From NCBI RefSeq assembly GCF_020873875.1, contig NZ_JAHWGU010000004.1, positions 186,001-250,000 of the forward strand: a stretch of 64,000 bases of DNA, read 5' to 3'. The notes beneath the pieces were generated by a model. That model did not search any database. It was not told the origin of the DNA and was given only the letters and a program-made list of their open reading frames with translations. Positions 27,414 through 36,800 of this stretch are shown one piece after another (the first letter of the stretch is position 1; every line of letters begins with the position of its first letter). This DNA comes from Actinoplanes sp. DH11 (lineage in GTDB: Bacteria > Actinomycetota > Actinomycetes > Mycobacteriales > Micromonosporaceae). Made by a program: the position numbers and the translations under genes.

Positions 27414-28238
27414 TCAGGAAGAGACGTCGGTCTCGTCGGCCAGGGCGTCGGCGTCTATCGCGTCCGCGAACTCGGCGGCTTCGGCGTCTCGGGCGGCCAA
27501 GGCGTCCTTGACGGCGCGGATGGCGATGCCGGCCGGGTAGCCCTTGCGGGCGAGCATTGCCACGAGGCGGCGGAAGACTGCTTCCGGCGTACCCGTTGCG
27601 GTCCGCAGCTTGCGGTCCACCAGAGCGCGCGCCGTCGCGGCCTCGGACTCGTCGTCGACCGACTCGAGGGCCTCGCTCGCTTCCTCGGCACTCACGCCGC
27701 GCTGGCGCAGCTCGTTGGCGAGCGCACGGCGGGCCAGGCCGCGGCCGTGATGCCGGCTGGAGACCCAGGCACGGGCGAAGGCGGCGTCGTCGATGATGCC
27801 GACCTCGTCGTAACGGTCGAGAACCTCGGCGATCACCTCCTCGGAGATCTCCTTGCGCGCCAGCACCTTCGCCAGCTCGGCGCGGGTCCGGGGGCGGACG
27901 GCCAGCTGGCGGAGGCAGATCTCGCGCGCGATCTCCGACTCACTGCGCTGCTCGGTGGGCCGGGGAGGACGGGCCGCCGCACCGGACCGGCCGGCCTCGT
28001 CGGGCAGGCCGCCCAGGTCATGACCGCCCAGGTTGTAACCGCCCAGGTTGTAACCGCCCAGGTTGTAACCGCCCGGCGACGGATCGCCGGGCGGCAAGCC
28101 CTCGTCGGAGGAACGTCTGCGTCGGGACGTGCCTCCCCCGCGGGCGGGCCTGGCCTCCCCCGCGGGCGTGTCGTCCACGGCCCGGGGCGGGATGGCATCC
28201 CATCCACGCCCGGACCGTGCACCACGTCGACCGGCCAT
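27414..28238 (-). CDS. recX: RecA regulatory protein RecX
   Basis: 274 residues; RecX modulates RecA filament growth and recombinase activity. The conserved three-helix repeats start near residue 100 (EIAREICLRQLAVRPRTRAELAKVLARKEI, then YDEVGIIDDAAFARAWVSSR and GLARRALANELRQRGV). The first 95 residues are a long disordered, basic extension containing the pentapeptide GGYNL three times plus GGHDL, a 15-bp tandem repeat. It begins 14 bp after recA on the same strand, the usual recA-recX operon. The extension roughly doubles the N-terminus relative to short RecX proteins. Confidence 0.92.
   Translation of the reverse strand: MAGRRGARSGRGWDAIPPRAVDDTPAGEARPARGGGTSRRRRSSDEGLPPGDPSPGGYNLGGYNLGGYNLGGHDLGGLPDEAGRSGAAARPPRPTEQRSESEIAREICLRQLAVRPRTRAELAKVLARKEISEEVIAEVLDRYDEVGIIDDAAFARAWVSSRHHGRGLARRALANELRQRGVSAEEASEALESVDDESEAATARALVDRKLRTATGTPEAVFRRLVAMLARKGYPAGIAIRAVKDALAARDAEAAEFADAIDADALADETDVSS
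28021..28080. repeat. 15-bp tandem repeat within recX
   Basis: Four units of GGTTGTAACCGCCCA type encode GGYNL, GGYNL, GGYNL and GGHDL on the minus strand; three are identical. The repeat is in frame. Confidence 0.8.
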
Positions 28239-28252
28239 CGCGGTCGGCCGGA

Positions 28253-29296
28253 TCAGAAGTCGACCGGCGGCAGCTCAGGGCCACCGGCGGCGTCACCGGT
28301 GGTCTGGCCCACGCCGAGCTTCTCCAGGATCTTCTTCTCGATCTCGGCAGCGACGTCGGGGTTCTCCTTGAGGAACTCCCGCGCCTTCTCCTTGCCCTGA
28401 CCGAGCTGGTCGCCGTCATACGTGTACCAGGCGCCGGACTTGCGGATGATGCTCTGCTCGACACCGACGTCGATGAGCGAACCCTCCCGCGAGATGCCCT
28501 TGCCATACATGATGTCGAACTCGGCCTGCTTGAACGGGGCGGCCACCTTGTTCTTGACGACCTTGACCCGGGTGCGGTTGCCGACGACGTCGGTGCCGTC
28601 CTTCAGGCTCTCGATGCGGCGCACGTCGAGCCGGACCGAGGCGTAGAACTTCAGCGCGCGACCACCGGTCGTCGTCTCCGGCGAGCCGAACATGACGCCG
28701 ATCTTCTCGCGGAGCTGGTTGATGAAGATCGCGGTGGTGCCGGAGTTGCTGAGGATACCGGTGATCTTGCGGAGCGCCTGGCTCATCAGCCGGGCCTGGA
28801 GACCGACGTGGCTGTCACCCATCTCACCCTCGATCTCGGCACGCGGCACGAGGGCGGCGACCGAGTCGATGACGATGATGTCCAGCGCGCCCGAGCGGAT
28901 CAGCATGTCCGCGATCTCGAGCGCCTGCTCACCGGTGTCCGGCTGGGAGATCAGCAGGGCGTCGGTGTCGACACCCAGTGCCCGCGCGTAATCCGGGTCG
29001 AGGGCGTGCTCGGCGTCGATGAACGCCGCGATGCCGCCGGCCTTCTGCGCGTTCGCCACCGCGTGCAGGGCAACCGTGGTCTTACCGCTCGACTCCGGCC
29101 CGTACACCTCGATGACGCGGCCTCGCGGCAGGCCGCCGACGCCGAGCGCCACGTCGAGGGCGATGGAGCTCGTCGGGATGACGGCGGTCTGCACGACCGG
29201 CCGCTCCCCGAGCCGCATCACGGAGCCCTTGCCGAACTGCTTGTCGATCTGCGCCAACGCTAGTTCGAGCGCCTTTTCCCGATCCGGACCTGCCAT
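28253..29296 (-). CDS. recA: Recombinase RecA
   Basis: 347 residues; DNA strand-exchange ATPase and coprotease for LexA. It starts at ATG 29296 with [25 protein letters not shown]. Walker A is GPESSGKT, Walker [11 protein letters not shown], and L2/MAW-type blocks include [31 protein letters not shown]. An in-frame extension to 29389 has no similarity and overlaps the promoter. Two LexA boxes lie 150-195 bp upstream. No intein is present. Confidence 0.98.
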   Translation of the reverse strand: MAGPDREKALELALAQIDKQFGKGSVMRLGERPVVQTAVIPTSSIALDVALGVGGLPRGRVIEVYGPESSGKTTVALHAVANAQKAGGIAAFIDAEHALDPDYARALGVDTDALLISQPDTGEQALEIADMLIRSGALDIIVIDSVAALVPRAEIEGEMGDSHVGLQARLMSQALRKITGILSNSGTTAIFINQLREKIGVMFGSPETTTGGRALKFYASVRLDVRRIESLKDGTDVVGNRTRVKVVKNKVAAPFKQAEFDIMYGKGISREGSLIDVGVEQSIIRKSGAWYTYDGDQLGQGKEKAREFLKENPDVAAEIEKKILEKLGVGQTTGDAAGGPELPPVDF

Positions 29297-29430
29297 TGCC
29301 GCCACCCCTATGTTCGACTTCGCGTTCGCGGTCTTCGCCGAAGTGCTTCTGTTCACCACGGCCGACACGGTATGCGGTGGGTACGACAAAAATCTCCCAC
29401 CCCGCCTCCACCTGTGGATGGCCGAGCCGC

Positions 29431-29439
29431 TGTGGACAA
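29431..29439 (-). promoter_or_regulatory. DnaA-box-like 9-mer upstream of recA
   Basis: TTGTCCACA on the minus strand is the high-GC actinobacterial form of the DnaA box. A weaker relative (CCATCCACA) lies 18 bp away at 29413. A single site only. Confidence 0.3.
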
Positions 29440-29443
29440 TAGC

Positions 29444-29490
29444 CGAACACCTGTACGACTATCGAGCGACACGCCAGAACAAGCGTACGA
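29444..29490 (-). promoter_or_regulatory. Two LexA boxes upstream of recA
   Basis: On the minus strand, TCGTAC-AGGT-GTTC (core 29445-29456) and TCGTAC-GCTT-GTTC (core 29477-29488), 32 bp apart. They match the asymmetric boxes in front of lexA. They lie between DUF3046 and recA, so recA-recX can be induced independently of the upstream gene. Confidence 0.7.
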
Positions 29491-29498
29491 AAAACGCG

Positions 29499-29699
29499 TC
29501 ACCGCAGGCGGGAGGGCACCCGATCGGGGTAGTCGGCCACCACTGCTCGCCAGATTGTGACGGTCTCGACACCCTGTGCAATCGCTTGGTCGATTGTCCG
29601 GCCGCCCAATGATGCGAAGGCGTGATCCGCCGCGATGCTCCGCGCATACGCCGCGCCGAATGTCTCCTCGAGACGTCCCCAGAAATCTGTCAGCCGCAC
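29499..29699 (-). CDS. DUF3046 protein
   Basis: About 66 residues from GTG 29699 (VRLTDFWGRLEETFGAAYARSIAADH...). The pattern RLTDFW, then LGGRTIDQAIAQGVE, then VWRAV-like TIWRAVVADYPDRVP is that of DUF3046, a small actinobacterial protein usually encoded next to recA. Function is unknown. A TTG at 29720 abutting the previous stop is an alternative start. It probably shares a transcript with the uracil-DNA glycosylase upstream. Confidence 0.85.
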   Translation of the reverse strand: MRLTDFWGRLEETFGAAYARSIAADHAFASLGGRTIDQAIAQGVETVTIWRAVVADYPDRVPSRLR

Positions 29700-29720
29700 C
29701 GTACGAGCGTACTCAGACAA

Positions 29721-30383
29721 TCAGCCCACGGCCTGGGCCGCCACTTTGAGGTCGTCGACAAGCCCGCGGTACGCCGCGTCACGGTCGTCGGCTCGCAGCA
29801 CCGCCGACGGATGGATCGTCGCGAGCGCCTGGATCTCGGCGACCGGGAAGTCCTCCGGGTGCTGGGCCGAGGCCGGCCAGGGCAGCAGCTGCCCCCGCGA
29901 ACGGGTCACCCGGAACGACGGACCGAGCAGCGCCTTTGCCGCCGTCGCGCCCAGCAGAACCACCAGCTCGGGGCGGAGCAGCGAGAACTCGGCCACCAGC
30001 CACGGCCGGCAGGCGGCGATGTGCGCCGGGCCGGGCGTCTGGTGGATGCGGCGCTTGCCCCGCAGCTCGAAGCGGAAATGCTTCACGGCATTGGAGATGT
30101 AGAGCTGAGCCGGGTCGATCCCGGCGTCGTCCACCGCCTCGCGCAGCAACCGGCCGGCCGGGCCGACGAACGGCAGGCCGCGCTGGTCCTCCACGTCGCC
30201 GGGCTGCTCGCCGACGAAGACGATTCTCGCGTGTTCAGCGCCGCGGCCGAAGACGGTCTGCGTCGCATTCTCGTGCAGCTCGCAGCCTTGGCAGCCGGCC
30301 GCAGCCGACTTCAGCTCGTCGATGCCGCTGGGGTTCGCCGGAACCCAGTGCTGCGCGCCGGGTGGTGCCTCGGTCGATGCCAT
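29721..30383 (-). CDS. udgX: UdgX-type uracil-DNA glycosylase
   Basis: 220 residues. Two signatures separate UdgX from ordinary family-4 enzymes: motif 1 is GEQPGDVEDQ (GEAPG in family 4), and an extra loop reads KRRIHQTP with His114. In M. smegmatis UdgX the KRRIH histidine attacks the sugar and leaves the enzyme covalently bound to the abasic site. Fe-S ligand candidates are Cys31, Cys34 (GCQGC) and Cys125 (ACRPWL); where family 4 has its third cysteine this protein has NAVKH (His102). Motif 2 is TIHPSAVLR. Proximity to recA suggests a repair role. Confidence 0.88.
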   Translation of the reverse strand: MASTEAPPGAQHWVPANPSGIDELKSAAAGCQGCELHENATQTVFGRGAEHARIVFVGEQPGDVEDQRGLPFVGPAGRLLREAVDDAGIDPAQLYISNAVKHFRFELRGKRRIHQTPGPAHIAACRPWLVAEFSLLRPELVVLLGATAAKALLGPSFRVTRSRGQLLPWPASAQHPEDFPVAEIQALATIHPSAVLRADDRDAAYRGLVDDLKVAAQAVG

Positions 30384-30490
30384 TGCTCCGTTCTACCCGT
30401 GTGGTCCGTCACCATGCCGACCGGATTGCCCCTTCCGGGTGGACGGATCCGTCCCACCGGTCCTGGGGCGGCGGCCGCGCGGACGAGGCG

Positions 30491-31837
30491 TCAGCGCATC
30501 GGGACGCCGGAACCGGCGGAACGGACGGCGGCCACGACCGCCCTGGCCAGATCAGGGATGTCCGCGTCGTCAAGGCTGCTGACGGTGATCCGGATCCCGG
30601 GCTCCGATCGGATCCGGAACAGCGTGCCGGGCGCCACCGCGTACCCCATGTCGCGCAGCGCCGCCACCGCCCGCGCCTCGTCCGGGACCGGAACCCAGAC
30701 GTTGATCCCGGTCTCGCCCAGGGCGGGGATGTCCTGCGTCAGCAGGGCGGAACGCAGGCCGTCCCGATGACGCGCATAAGTTCGCGCGGCGTCCGCCACC
30801 AGCTCGGTGACCTCAGGATCACGCCAGAGCCGCAGCAGCAGCCGCTGCGTCACCGTGGAGACCCAGCCCATGCCGATCCGCATCCGGCCGACCACCCGCG
30901 CCACGCTCGTCTCGTCGCCGGCCAGCACCGCGATCCGCAGGTCGGGGCCGAACGGTTTCGAGGCGGAACGGACGAACGCCCAGGACCTGGTCACCGGGCC
31001 GATGCAGTGCGGCGGGCCGTCGGCGAGCTCGGCGGCATGGTCGTCCTCGACAACCAGCACCTCGGGATGCCCGGCCAGCAGATCACGCAGCTTCGCCGCG
31101 CGGGGCTCGGAGACCGCGGCGCCGGTCGGGTTCTGCGCGCGGACGGTGACGATGACGGCTTGCGCGCCGGACCGCAGCGCCTCCTCGAGCGCCTCCGGCC
31201 GCATGCCCTCGCTGTCGACGGCGACCGGGACGGGACGCAGGCCGAGAGCGGCGAGCAGATCGATCAGGTTGGCCCAGCCGGGATCCTCGACGGCAACCGC
31301 ATCACCGGGACGCAGGTGAGCGTTGAGCAGCCGCTCGATCGAGTCGAGAGCGCCCGCGGTGACCGTGATCGACGCGTCGGTGATCGGCACACCCTCCTCC
31401 CGGAGACGGGAACGGGCGGCGTCGGCCAGCTCCGGCATCGCGACCGAGGAGGCATAACCCTCCGGGCCGGCCAGCTCGGCGGCGACTGTCGCGAGAGCGG
31501 GACCGAGAGGGGGCAGCCGGCGCACGTCCGGCTCACCGGTCGACAGGTCCTGGACGCCGGGCGGGACCTGTGGCGCCAGGTCCGCGCGGAGCACGGCCAC
31601 CGAGGGACGGTGCCGCACCCGGGTGCCGCGCCGGCCCTCCGTCTCGATCAACCCGCGCTGGCGGAGCTCCTGGTAGGCCTTCGCCACCGTCGCCGGGCTG
31701 ACGTGCAGAGCCCCGGCCAGGATCCGCACCGAGGGAAGCGCCGCGCCGGAGACCCAGTCACCGCGCAGCACCCCCGCTTCGATGCTGGCCGAAATCTCGG
31801 CGGCACTCTCTCCACTGACCTGATACTGTGCTGGCAC
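30491..31837 (-). CDS. MocR/GntR-type regulator with aminotransferase-like domain
   Basis: 448 residues. The N-terminal winged HTH is of GntR type (GDWVSGAALPSVRILAGALHVSPATVAKAYQELRQRGLIETEGRRGTRV). The rest is a fold-type I aminotransferase domain (YASSVAMPELADAARSRL, DPGWANLIDLLAALG, QNPTGAAVS, with SASKPFGPDLRIAVLAG holding the putative PLP lysine). Such proteins sense PLP or an amino-acid adduct. The gene is divergent from a flavin/PNPOx-like fusion gene with only 48 bp between starts, and a perfect palindrome lies in that gap. Confidence 0.9.
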   Translation of the reverse strand: MPAQYQVSGESAAEISASIEAGVLRGDWVSGAALPSVRILAGALHVSPATVAKAYQELRQRGLIETEGRRGTRVRHRPSVAVLRADLAPQVPPGVQDLSTGEPDVRRLPPLGPALATVAAELAGPEGYASSVAMPELADAARSRLREEGVPITDASITVTAGALDSIERLLNAHLRPGDAVAVEDPGWANLIDLLAALGLRPVPVAVDSEGMRPEALEEALRSGAQAVIVTVRAQNPTGAAVSEPRAAKLRDLLAGHPEVLVVEDDHAAELADGPPHCIGPVTRSWAFVRSASKPFGPDLRIAVLAGDETSVARVVGRMRIGMGWVSTVTQRLLLRLWRDPEVTELVADAARTYARHRDGLRSALLTQDIPALGETGINVWVPVPDEARAVAALRDMGYAVAPGTLFRIRSEPGIRITVSSLDDADIPDLARAVVAAVRSAGSGVPMR

Positions 31838-31848
31838 AGATCCGATTG

Positions 31849-31860
31849 TGTACTAGTACA
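31849..31860. promoter_or_regulatory. Palindromic operator candidate for the MocR regulator
   Basis: TGTACTAGTACA is a perfect 12-bp palindrome in the MocR / PNPOx-GNAT divergent gap. A second imperfect dyad, TGTGCTGGCACA (31827-31838), covers the MocR start. Either could be the binding site. Confidence 0.5.
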
Positions 31861-31885
31861 GCGCTCCACGCAAGGAGGCTCCCCG

Positions 31886-33136
31886 ATGACCGGCCTTTAT
31901 CAGCAGACCGAGCGGACCACCGCCACCCGCAGCCGCCACAAGATGCGGTACGAGCGAGAGGCGGCGCACGCCATTCTCGACGAGGCGTTCGACTGCGCGG
32001 TCGGTTTCGTCGTCGACGGTGAGCCCCGAGTCCTCCCCAACCTGCACGTCCGGCTGGACGACACGCTCTACCTGCACGGTTCCACCGGGTCACGGATGAT
32101 GCTGGCCGCTCGCGGCGACGGCATCCCGGTCTGCGTGAGCGTCACGATCATGGACGGGCTGGTCTATGCGCGATCCCAGTTCAACCACAGTGCCAACTAC
32201 CGTTCGGTCGTGGCCCTCGGCACTGCCCGGCCGGTGACCGAGGACGCCGAGAAGAGCCGGGTGCTGACCGCTCTGGCCGACAAGGTGGGCGCCGGCCGTT
32301 CGGCGGACAGCCGCCCCGGTGACCGGCGGGAGCTCGCGCAGACCAGCCTGCTCGCGCTGCCTCTGGCCGAGGTGTCGGTCCGGATCCGGGCCGGCGGTGT
32401 CGGTGACGACCCTGAGGACCTGGGTTTGCCGCACTGGGCCGGCGTGCTCCCACTGCGCACCGTGGCCGGGCCACCGATCACCGACGCGGGGGTCGGCGTG
32501 GCGCCTCCGGCGTACCTTCCGGGTTCTCCCTCGCCGTGGCAGACACCTGCCGCCCTTCACGGGCAGCACGTGCGACTCGAACCGCTGACGCCCGCGCACG
32601 CCCCCGGGCTGTTCGAGGCGCTGGACGACGAGGAGGTCTGGCGGCACATGTCCGGACCGCGCCCGCGCGGGCCGGAGGACTGCCTCGCGATCATCGACAC
32701 CGTGCTGCGCGGCCAGTGGCTCGGCGACCGTTCCGGCTGGGCGCAGGTCGATCCGGTCACCGGCGCCGTGATCGGGATGACGACCTACCACGACGTCGAC
32801 GCCGAGCAGAAGTCCGTCGCCATCGGCCAGACCATGGTCGGCCGGAAGTGGTGGCGCACCGGAGTCAACACCGAGGCGAAGCTGATGTTGCTGGAGCGGG
32901 CGTTCGACGTGCTCGGTGCCGAGCGCGTGTCCTGGCACACCGACATCCGCAACCAGCGGTCACAACAGGCCATCGCCCGGTTGGGCGCCAGCCGGGACGG
33001 GCTGATCCGCCGGCACCGGCTCCGGCCCGACGGCACGTGGCGCGACACCGTGGTGTTCGCGATGACGGCCGACGAGTGGCCCGCCGCCGCGCAGAAGCTG
33101 CGCGACCGCCTGGCAGCCGCGACCCGGGAGGCGTGA
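31886..33136 (+). CDS. Fusion of a PNPOx-like flavin-binding domain and a GNAT acetyltransferase
   Basis: 416 residues from ATG 31886 after a strong AAGGAGG. Residues 1-205 look like the pyridoxamine-5'-phosphate-oxidase-like split-barrel family (MRYEREAAHAILDEAFDCAVGFVVDGEPRVLPNLHVRLDDTLYLHGSTGSRMM; SVVALGTARPV), which binds FMN, F420 or heme. Residues 225-416 are a RimJ-type GNAT domain (VRLEPLTPAHAPGLFEALDD, IGQTMVGRKWWRTGVNTEAKLMLLERAFDVLGAERVSWHTDIRN, SQQAIARLGASRDG). It may link a redox/detoxification reaction to acetylation. A divergent MocR regulator suggests a vitamin B6 or amino acid signal. Confidence 0.88.
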   Translation: MTGLYQQTERTTATRSRHKMRYEREAAHAILDEAFDCAVGFVVDGEPRVLPNLHVRLDDTLYLHGSTGSRMMLAARGDGIPVCVSVTIMDGLVYARSQFNHSANYRSVVALGTARPVTEDAEKSRVLTALADKVGAGRSADSRPGDRRELAQTSLLALPLAEVSVRIRAGGVGDDPEDLGLPHWAGVLPLRTVAGPPITDAGVGVAPPAYLPGSPSPWQTPAALHGQHVRLEPLTPAHAPGLFEALDDEEVWRHMSGPRPRGPEDCLAIIDTVLRGQWLGDRSGWAQVDPVTGAVIGMTTYHDVDAEQKSVAIGQTMVGRKWWRTGVNTEAKLMLLERAFDVLGAERVSWHTDIRNQRSQQAIARLGASRDGLIRRHRLRPDGTWRDTVVFAMTADEWPAAAQKLRDRLAAATREA

Positions 33137-33138
33137 CC

Positions 33139-33789
33139 GTGCTGGGCATCACCGACTTCTGGACGTACGTGCTCGGGGTGGTGGCGATCATCCTGCTGCC
33201 CGGGCCGAACTCCATATTCGTGCTGTCGGTCGGAGCGCGACGCGGTGTGCGCGCCGGTTACCTGGCGGCCGGCGGCGTGTTCCTGGGCGACGCGGTCCTC
33301 ATGGTCCTCTCCGCGACCGGCGTGGCCTCGCTGCTCAACACCTATCCCCCACTTTTCATGATCTTGAAGTACGCGGGCGCCGCCTACCTGCTCTGGGTCG
33401 GCGTCAACATCATCCGCAGCGCCTGGCACCGCTGGCGGGACCGCTCTACGTCGACCCCCGTCACCACCGGGGACATGCCGGGACTCCAGCACCCGTTCCG
33501 GCGTGCCGCGGTGATCAGCCTGCTCAACCCGAAGGCAATCCTTTTCTTCATCTCGTTCTTCATCCAGTTCGTCGAACCCGGATACCCGCATCCGGCCCTG
33601 TCCTTCCTGGTGCTCGGCGCGGTGGTGCAGTTCTTCAGCGCGCTGTACCTGACGGCCCTGATCTTCGGTGGGCGCTTCCTGGCCGGGCAGTTCCGTGAGC
33701 GACGACGATTGGCCGCGGGCGCGTCAACGGGGGTGGGTGCGCTTTTCGTCGGATTCGGCATCAAACTGGCCACGGCCAGCGCCGGCTGA
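33139..33789 (+). CDS. LysE/LeuE-family amino acid exporter
   Basis: About 216 residues from GTG 33139, which lies 7 nt after GGGAGG; GTG 33133 would overlap the previous stop. Six hydrophobic segments and the family signature LPGPNSIFVLSVGARRGVRAGYLAAGG near the N-terminus mark a LysE/RhtB/LeuE exporter, which expels amino acids or their analogues. Tight spacing after the PNPOx-GNAT gene indicates a two-gene operon. Confidence 0.9.
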   Translation: MLGITDFWTYVLGVVAIILLPGPNSIFVLSVGARRGVRAGYLAAGGVFLGDAVLMVLSATGVASLLNTYPPLFMILKYAGAAYLLWVGVNIIRSAWHRWRDRSTSTPVTTGDMPGLQHPFRRAAVISLLNPKAILFFISFFIQFVEPGYPHPALSFLVLGAVVQFFSALYLTALIFGGRFLAGQFRERRRLAAGASTGVGALFVGFGIKLATASAG

Positions 33790-33809
33790 GAGCCTTCAGC
33801 CGGCGCTGG
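33776..33809. terminator. Terminator overlapping the exporter stop codon
   Basis: A 14-bp perfect stem (CCAGCGCCGGCTGA, including the stop codon) with a 6-nt loop. It lies between convergent genes. Confidence 0.75.
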
Positions 33810-33821
33810 CTGAGCCTTCGG

Positions 33822-36800
33822 TCATCGCCGGCTGACCGCGCCGGCGTCACGGCTCGGGCGGGTGGTGAAGAAGGTGGTCCGGACCATCCGGAGCCGGCTG
33901 TCGTTCTCCGCCCAGGCCGCGTCCGGGACGGCCCAGCCGATCGCGTAGGCCTTGTCGCCGACGGTCATCCAGCGGGTGCTCGACCTGCGGAGTCCGCCGG
34001 GGCCCTGGTAACGCACATCCCAGTCGGCGGCGCGGTGCAGCAGGGCGACACGTTTGATGGAGACCAAGGCGTACCCGGGAATCTTTCCCTCCCGCCGAAG
34101 CCTCCGGTCCTCGGCCCGGCACGCCTTCACCGGGTCGTCGGCCGGGTTCCGCGCGAGGTCGAGGCTCATCACATGCGAACCACGGGGGTCACGAAAACAA
34201 TAAATGGCACCGATGCGCTGAAAGGTCCAGCCGTCCGGCACGGCCAGATGAAATCCCGAGCCGTCGCTGAAGTACGACCAGCCCACCGGCAAGGTCCCGC
34301 CGTTGACGCCGCGAGCCGCGCCCCTCTTCGGAGTCGTCCGAAGGCCCGCCGGCGCCGGGGTGTCGCAGGTGATCGGCGAGAAGCCGCCCGGACCAGCGAA
34401 GGTCCGTGACTGCACCGGTTGCCTCGACGCCCTGGTCTCGATCGCCGCCGCTTTCCGGCTGCTCGAGGCCTGCACGGGTGCGGACGGGAACGGAGCGGTC
34501 GTTGCCCCTGTCGGCAGGGTCTTCGTCGGGACGTTCCCCGGCGGCCGTTCCCCCGGTGCCGTCACTGTTGGCGGCTCTTCCGCCGGGGCCGTCGTTGCCT
34601 GCGGCTGTTCCGGCGAAACCTTCGCCGAGTGGGATGCCGACGGGACCACTGTCTGCCCGGTTGACGATGGAATGTCCGTTGAAGTGACATCCGCTGACGT
34701 GGCGGTCACCGGCGGAATGTCCGTCGGCATGGCGTGCGCCGACGTGGCATTCCCCGACGCGGCGTTCGTTGACGTGGTGTTCCCCGACGCGGCGTTCGTT
34801 GACGTGGTGTTCGCTGGGGGCGCCTCCGCCGACTGAGCGGGAAGTACGGTGCCGGACGGTGGGAGGACCAGGCGGGAATCGGTGCCGCGTTGCTGGAACA
34901 GGTAGCCGCCGATCATGAGCACCAGCAGCACGGCGGCGATTGTCAGCCTGGCCCGTTTACGGGGCGTCCCGGGTGCGACCCCGGTGGGGGTCGCGGCCGG
35001 TTCCAGGATCTCGCCGACGAGGGCGACGCTCGGAGCGGGGACCGAGCGGACGGTGGCCTGCCCTGCGGCGCGCGGGAGCGGACGTGGACGCGGACGCGGA
35101 CGCCGGGCGGCGGCGGTCGGCGGCGGGCCTTCGGGCGAGGGCAGGCCCCCGGGTGGCGGCGCACCTTCGGTCAAGGACGGGCCTTCGGGCAGCGGCGGAC
35201 TTTCGGGCAGCGGCGCGTTTCCGGGCAGCGGCGGGCTTCCGGGTGAGGGCAGGTCTTCGGGCAGCGGCGCGTTTCCGGGCGGGAGTGGGCCTTCGGGCGG
35301 GGGTGGAAGCGAGTTGGTTGCGGCATCCGGGCGTACGGCTGGAGGCGTCGGCGTATTCACCACAGAACCGGGATCGTCGCTCGCTCCGTGGAGAACCGCG
35401 TGATCTTTTTCAGTCACGCCGGGTGAAATGGGAGAGTCCTGGGCTGGGCGGAAGTCCGACGCGGAACGGCGAGCAGCCTCCGTTGCCGCGTACTGGTCGA
35501 CGCCCTCGGCCGACGCCTGCTGACCACGATCATCGGTTGCCGGCGGCCGGCTCACGGTCGGCCTCGACAGGAGCGAAGCTATCGCGGGAACGACCGCTGC
35601 GGAGACATCGGATGTGGTCGCCGTCGCCTCGTCGTGGACGGACATGTCGGGCATCGATATGACGCCCGTCAGGTAGGGGTCGTTTCCGGTCTCCGGGATG
35701 TCCCGCCAGGGCTTCTTGACCGGCTCCGCATCGGTGTGGTGCTGAGGCCGGCTCGCTGGGATCGGCGATGAGTCGGCCGCCGCGTACCGCTCGGGGGTTG
35801 TCACCGGCTCAGCGAATCCCTGGGCCGGGCGCACCGAGAAGGCGGCCGCCTCTGCGCCCGGCGCCCGGTCAGGCGACCGCTCCGGGCCGGGCCGTGGTGC
35901 CGGCTCCGGCCCGGGCCACGGCGACGGCTCGGTTTCGGGCCACGGCAGCGGTTCCGGTCCGGTGGATGGCGCTGGGACAGGGCGGGGCCAGACGTCAGGC
36001 ACCATTTCCGGTCGTGGCCACGGCTGAGGCGCCGGTCCGCCGCCGGGAGGCAGCGGCGAGAGGGGTCCGCCTCCGACCGGTCCGGAATCCTGGGAGTGCC
36101 ACTCCCCGACGCTCAGCGGAGCGTCGTCCGGGCGTTCGGCTTCGACCGGGTACCAGATGTCGCCGGACGATTCGGCCTCCGGGGGCGAGTGCCTCGAAGG
36201 AGGAAAACCCGGGAAGCCCGGCACGGCAGATCCGGGAACGGGAGACCCCCGGAGCGGAGCCGCCTCCTCGATCAGCGGGCGGAGCGGACCGCGCTGGCCC
36301 GGTACCAGCGGAATGTCCCGATGGTCGGTCGCCACTATGCCGAGCAACCCGCGTTCGACCTCGGCGGCCGTGAGGCGGTCGGCCGGCTCGAATCGGAGCA
36401 GGCCGTCGAGGATCGGAGCGAGCGGGCCGGCGCGTACCGGCGGATCGGGTGGATCGGATGCGAGCGCGGCCAGGGTGGCCATCGCGCTGTCCCGGGCGTA
36501 CGGCGAGCGGCCCTCGACGGCGGCGTAGAGGGTGGCCCCGAGCGACCACAGATCCGCCTCCACGGTGGAGGCGCCGTCGCGGGCCCGTTCCGGTGAGACG
36601 TACTGCGGGGAACCGACGATCAGGCCGGGCATGGTCACCGAGCCGTCGTCAACGAAGGTGGCGAGACCGAAATCGGTCAGGACTACGCGGCCGTCCGCAC
36701 CGATCAGGACGTTGTGCGGTTTGACGTCGCGGTGCAGGACACCGGCGTGGTGGGCGGCGTCGAGCGCGTCCAGCACGGCCAGGCCGATGCGGGCGGCGCC

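Noticed and set aside
28217..29263. A 348-codon open frame opposite recA
   Set aside because: Antisense of recA with no motif; explained by G+C-rich codons.
29936..31885. N-terminal 650-codon extension of the PNPOx-GNAT frame
   Set aside because: It runs antisense over udgX and the MocR gene; a strong AAGGAGG ribosome site marks the real start at 31886.
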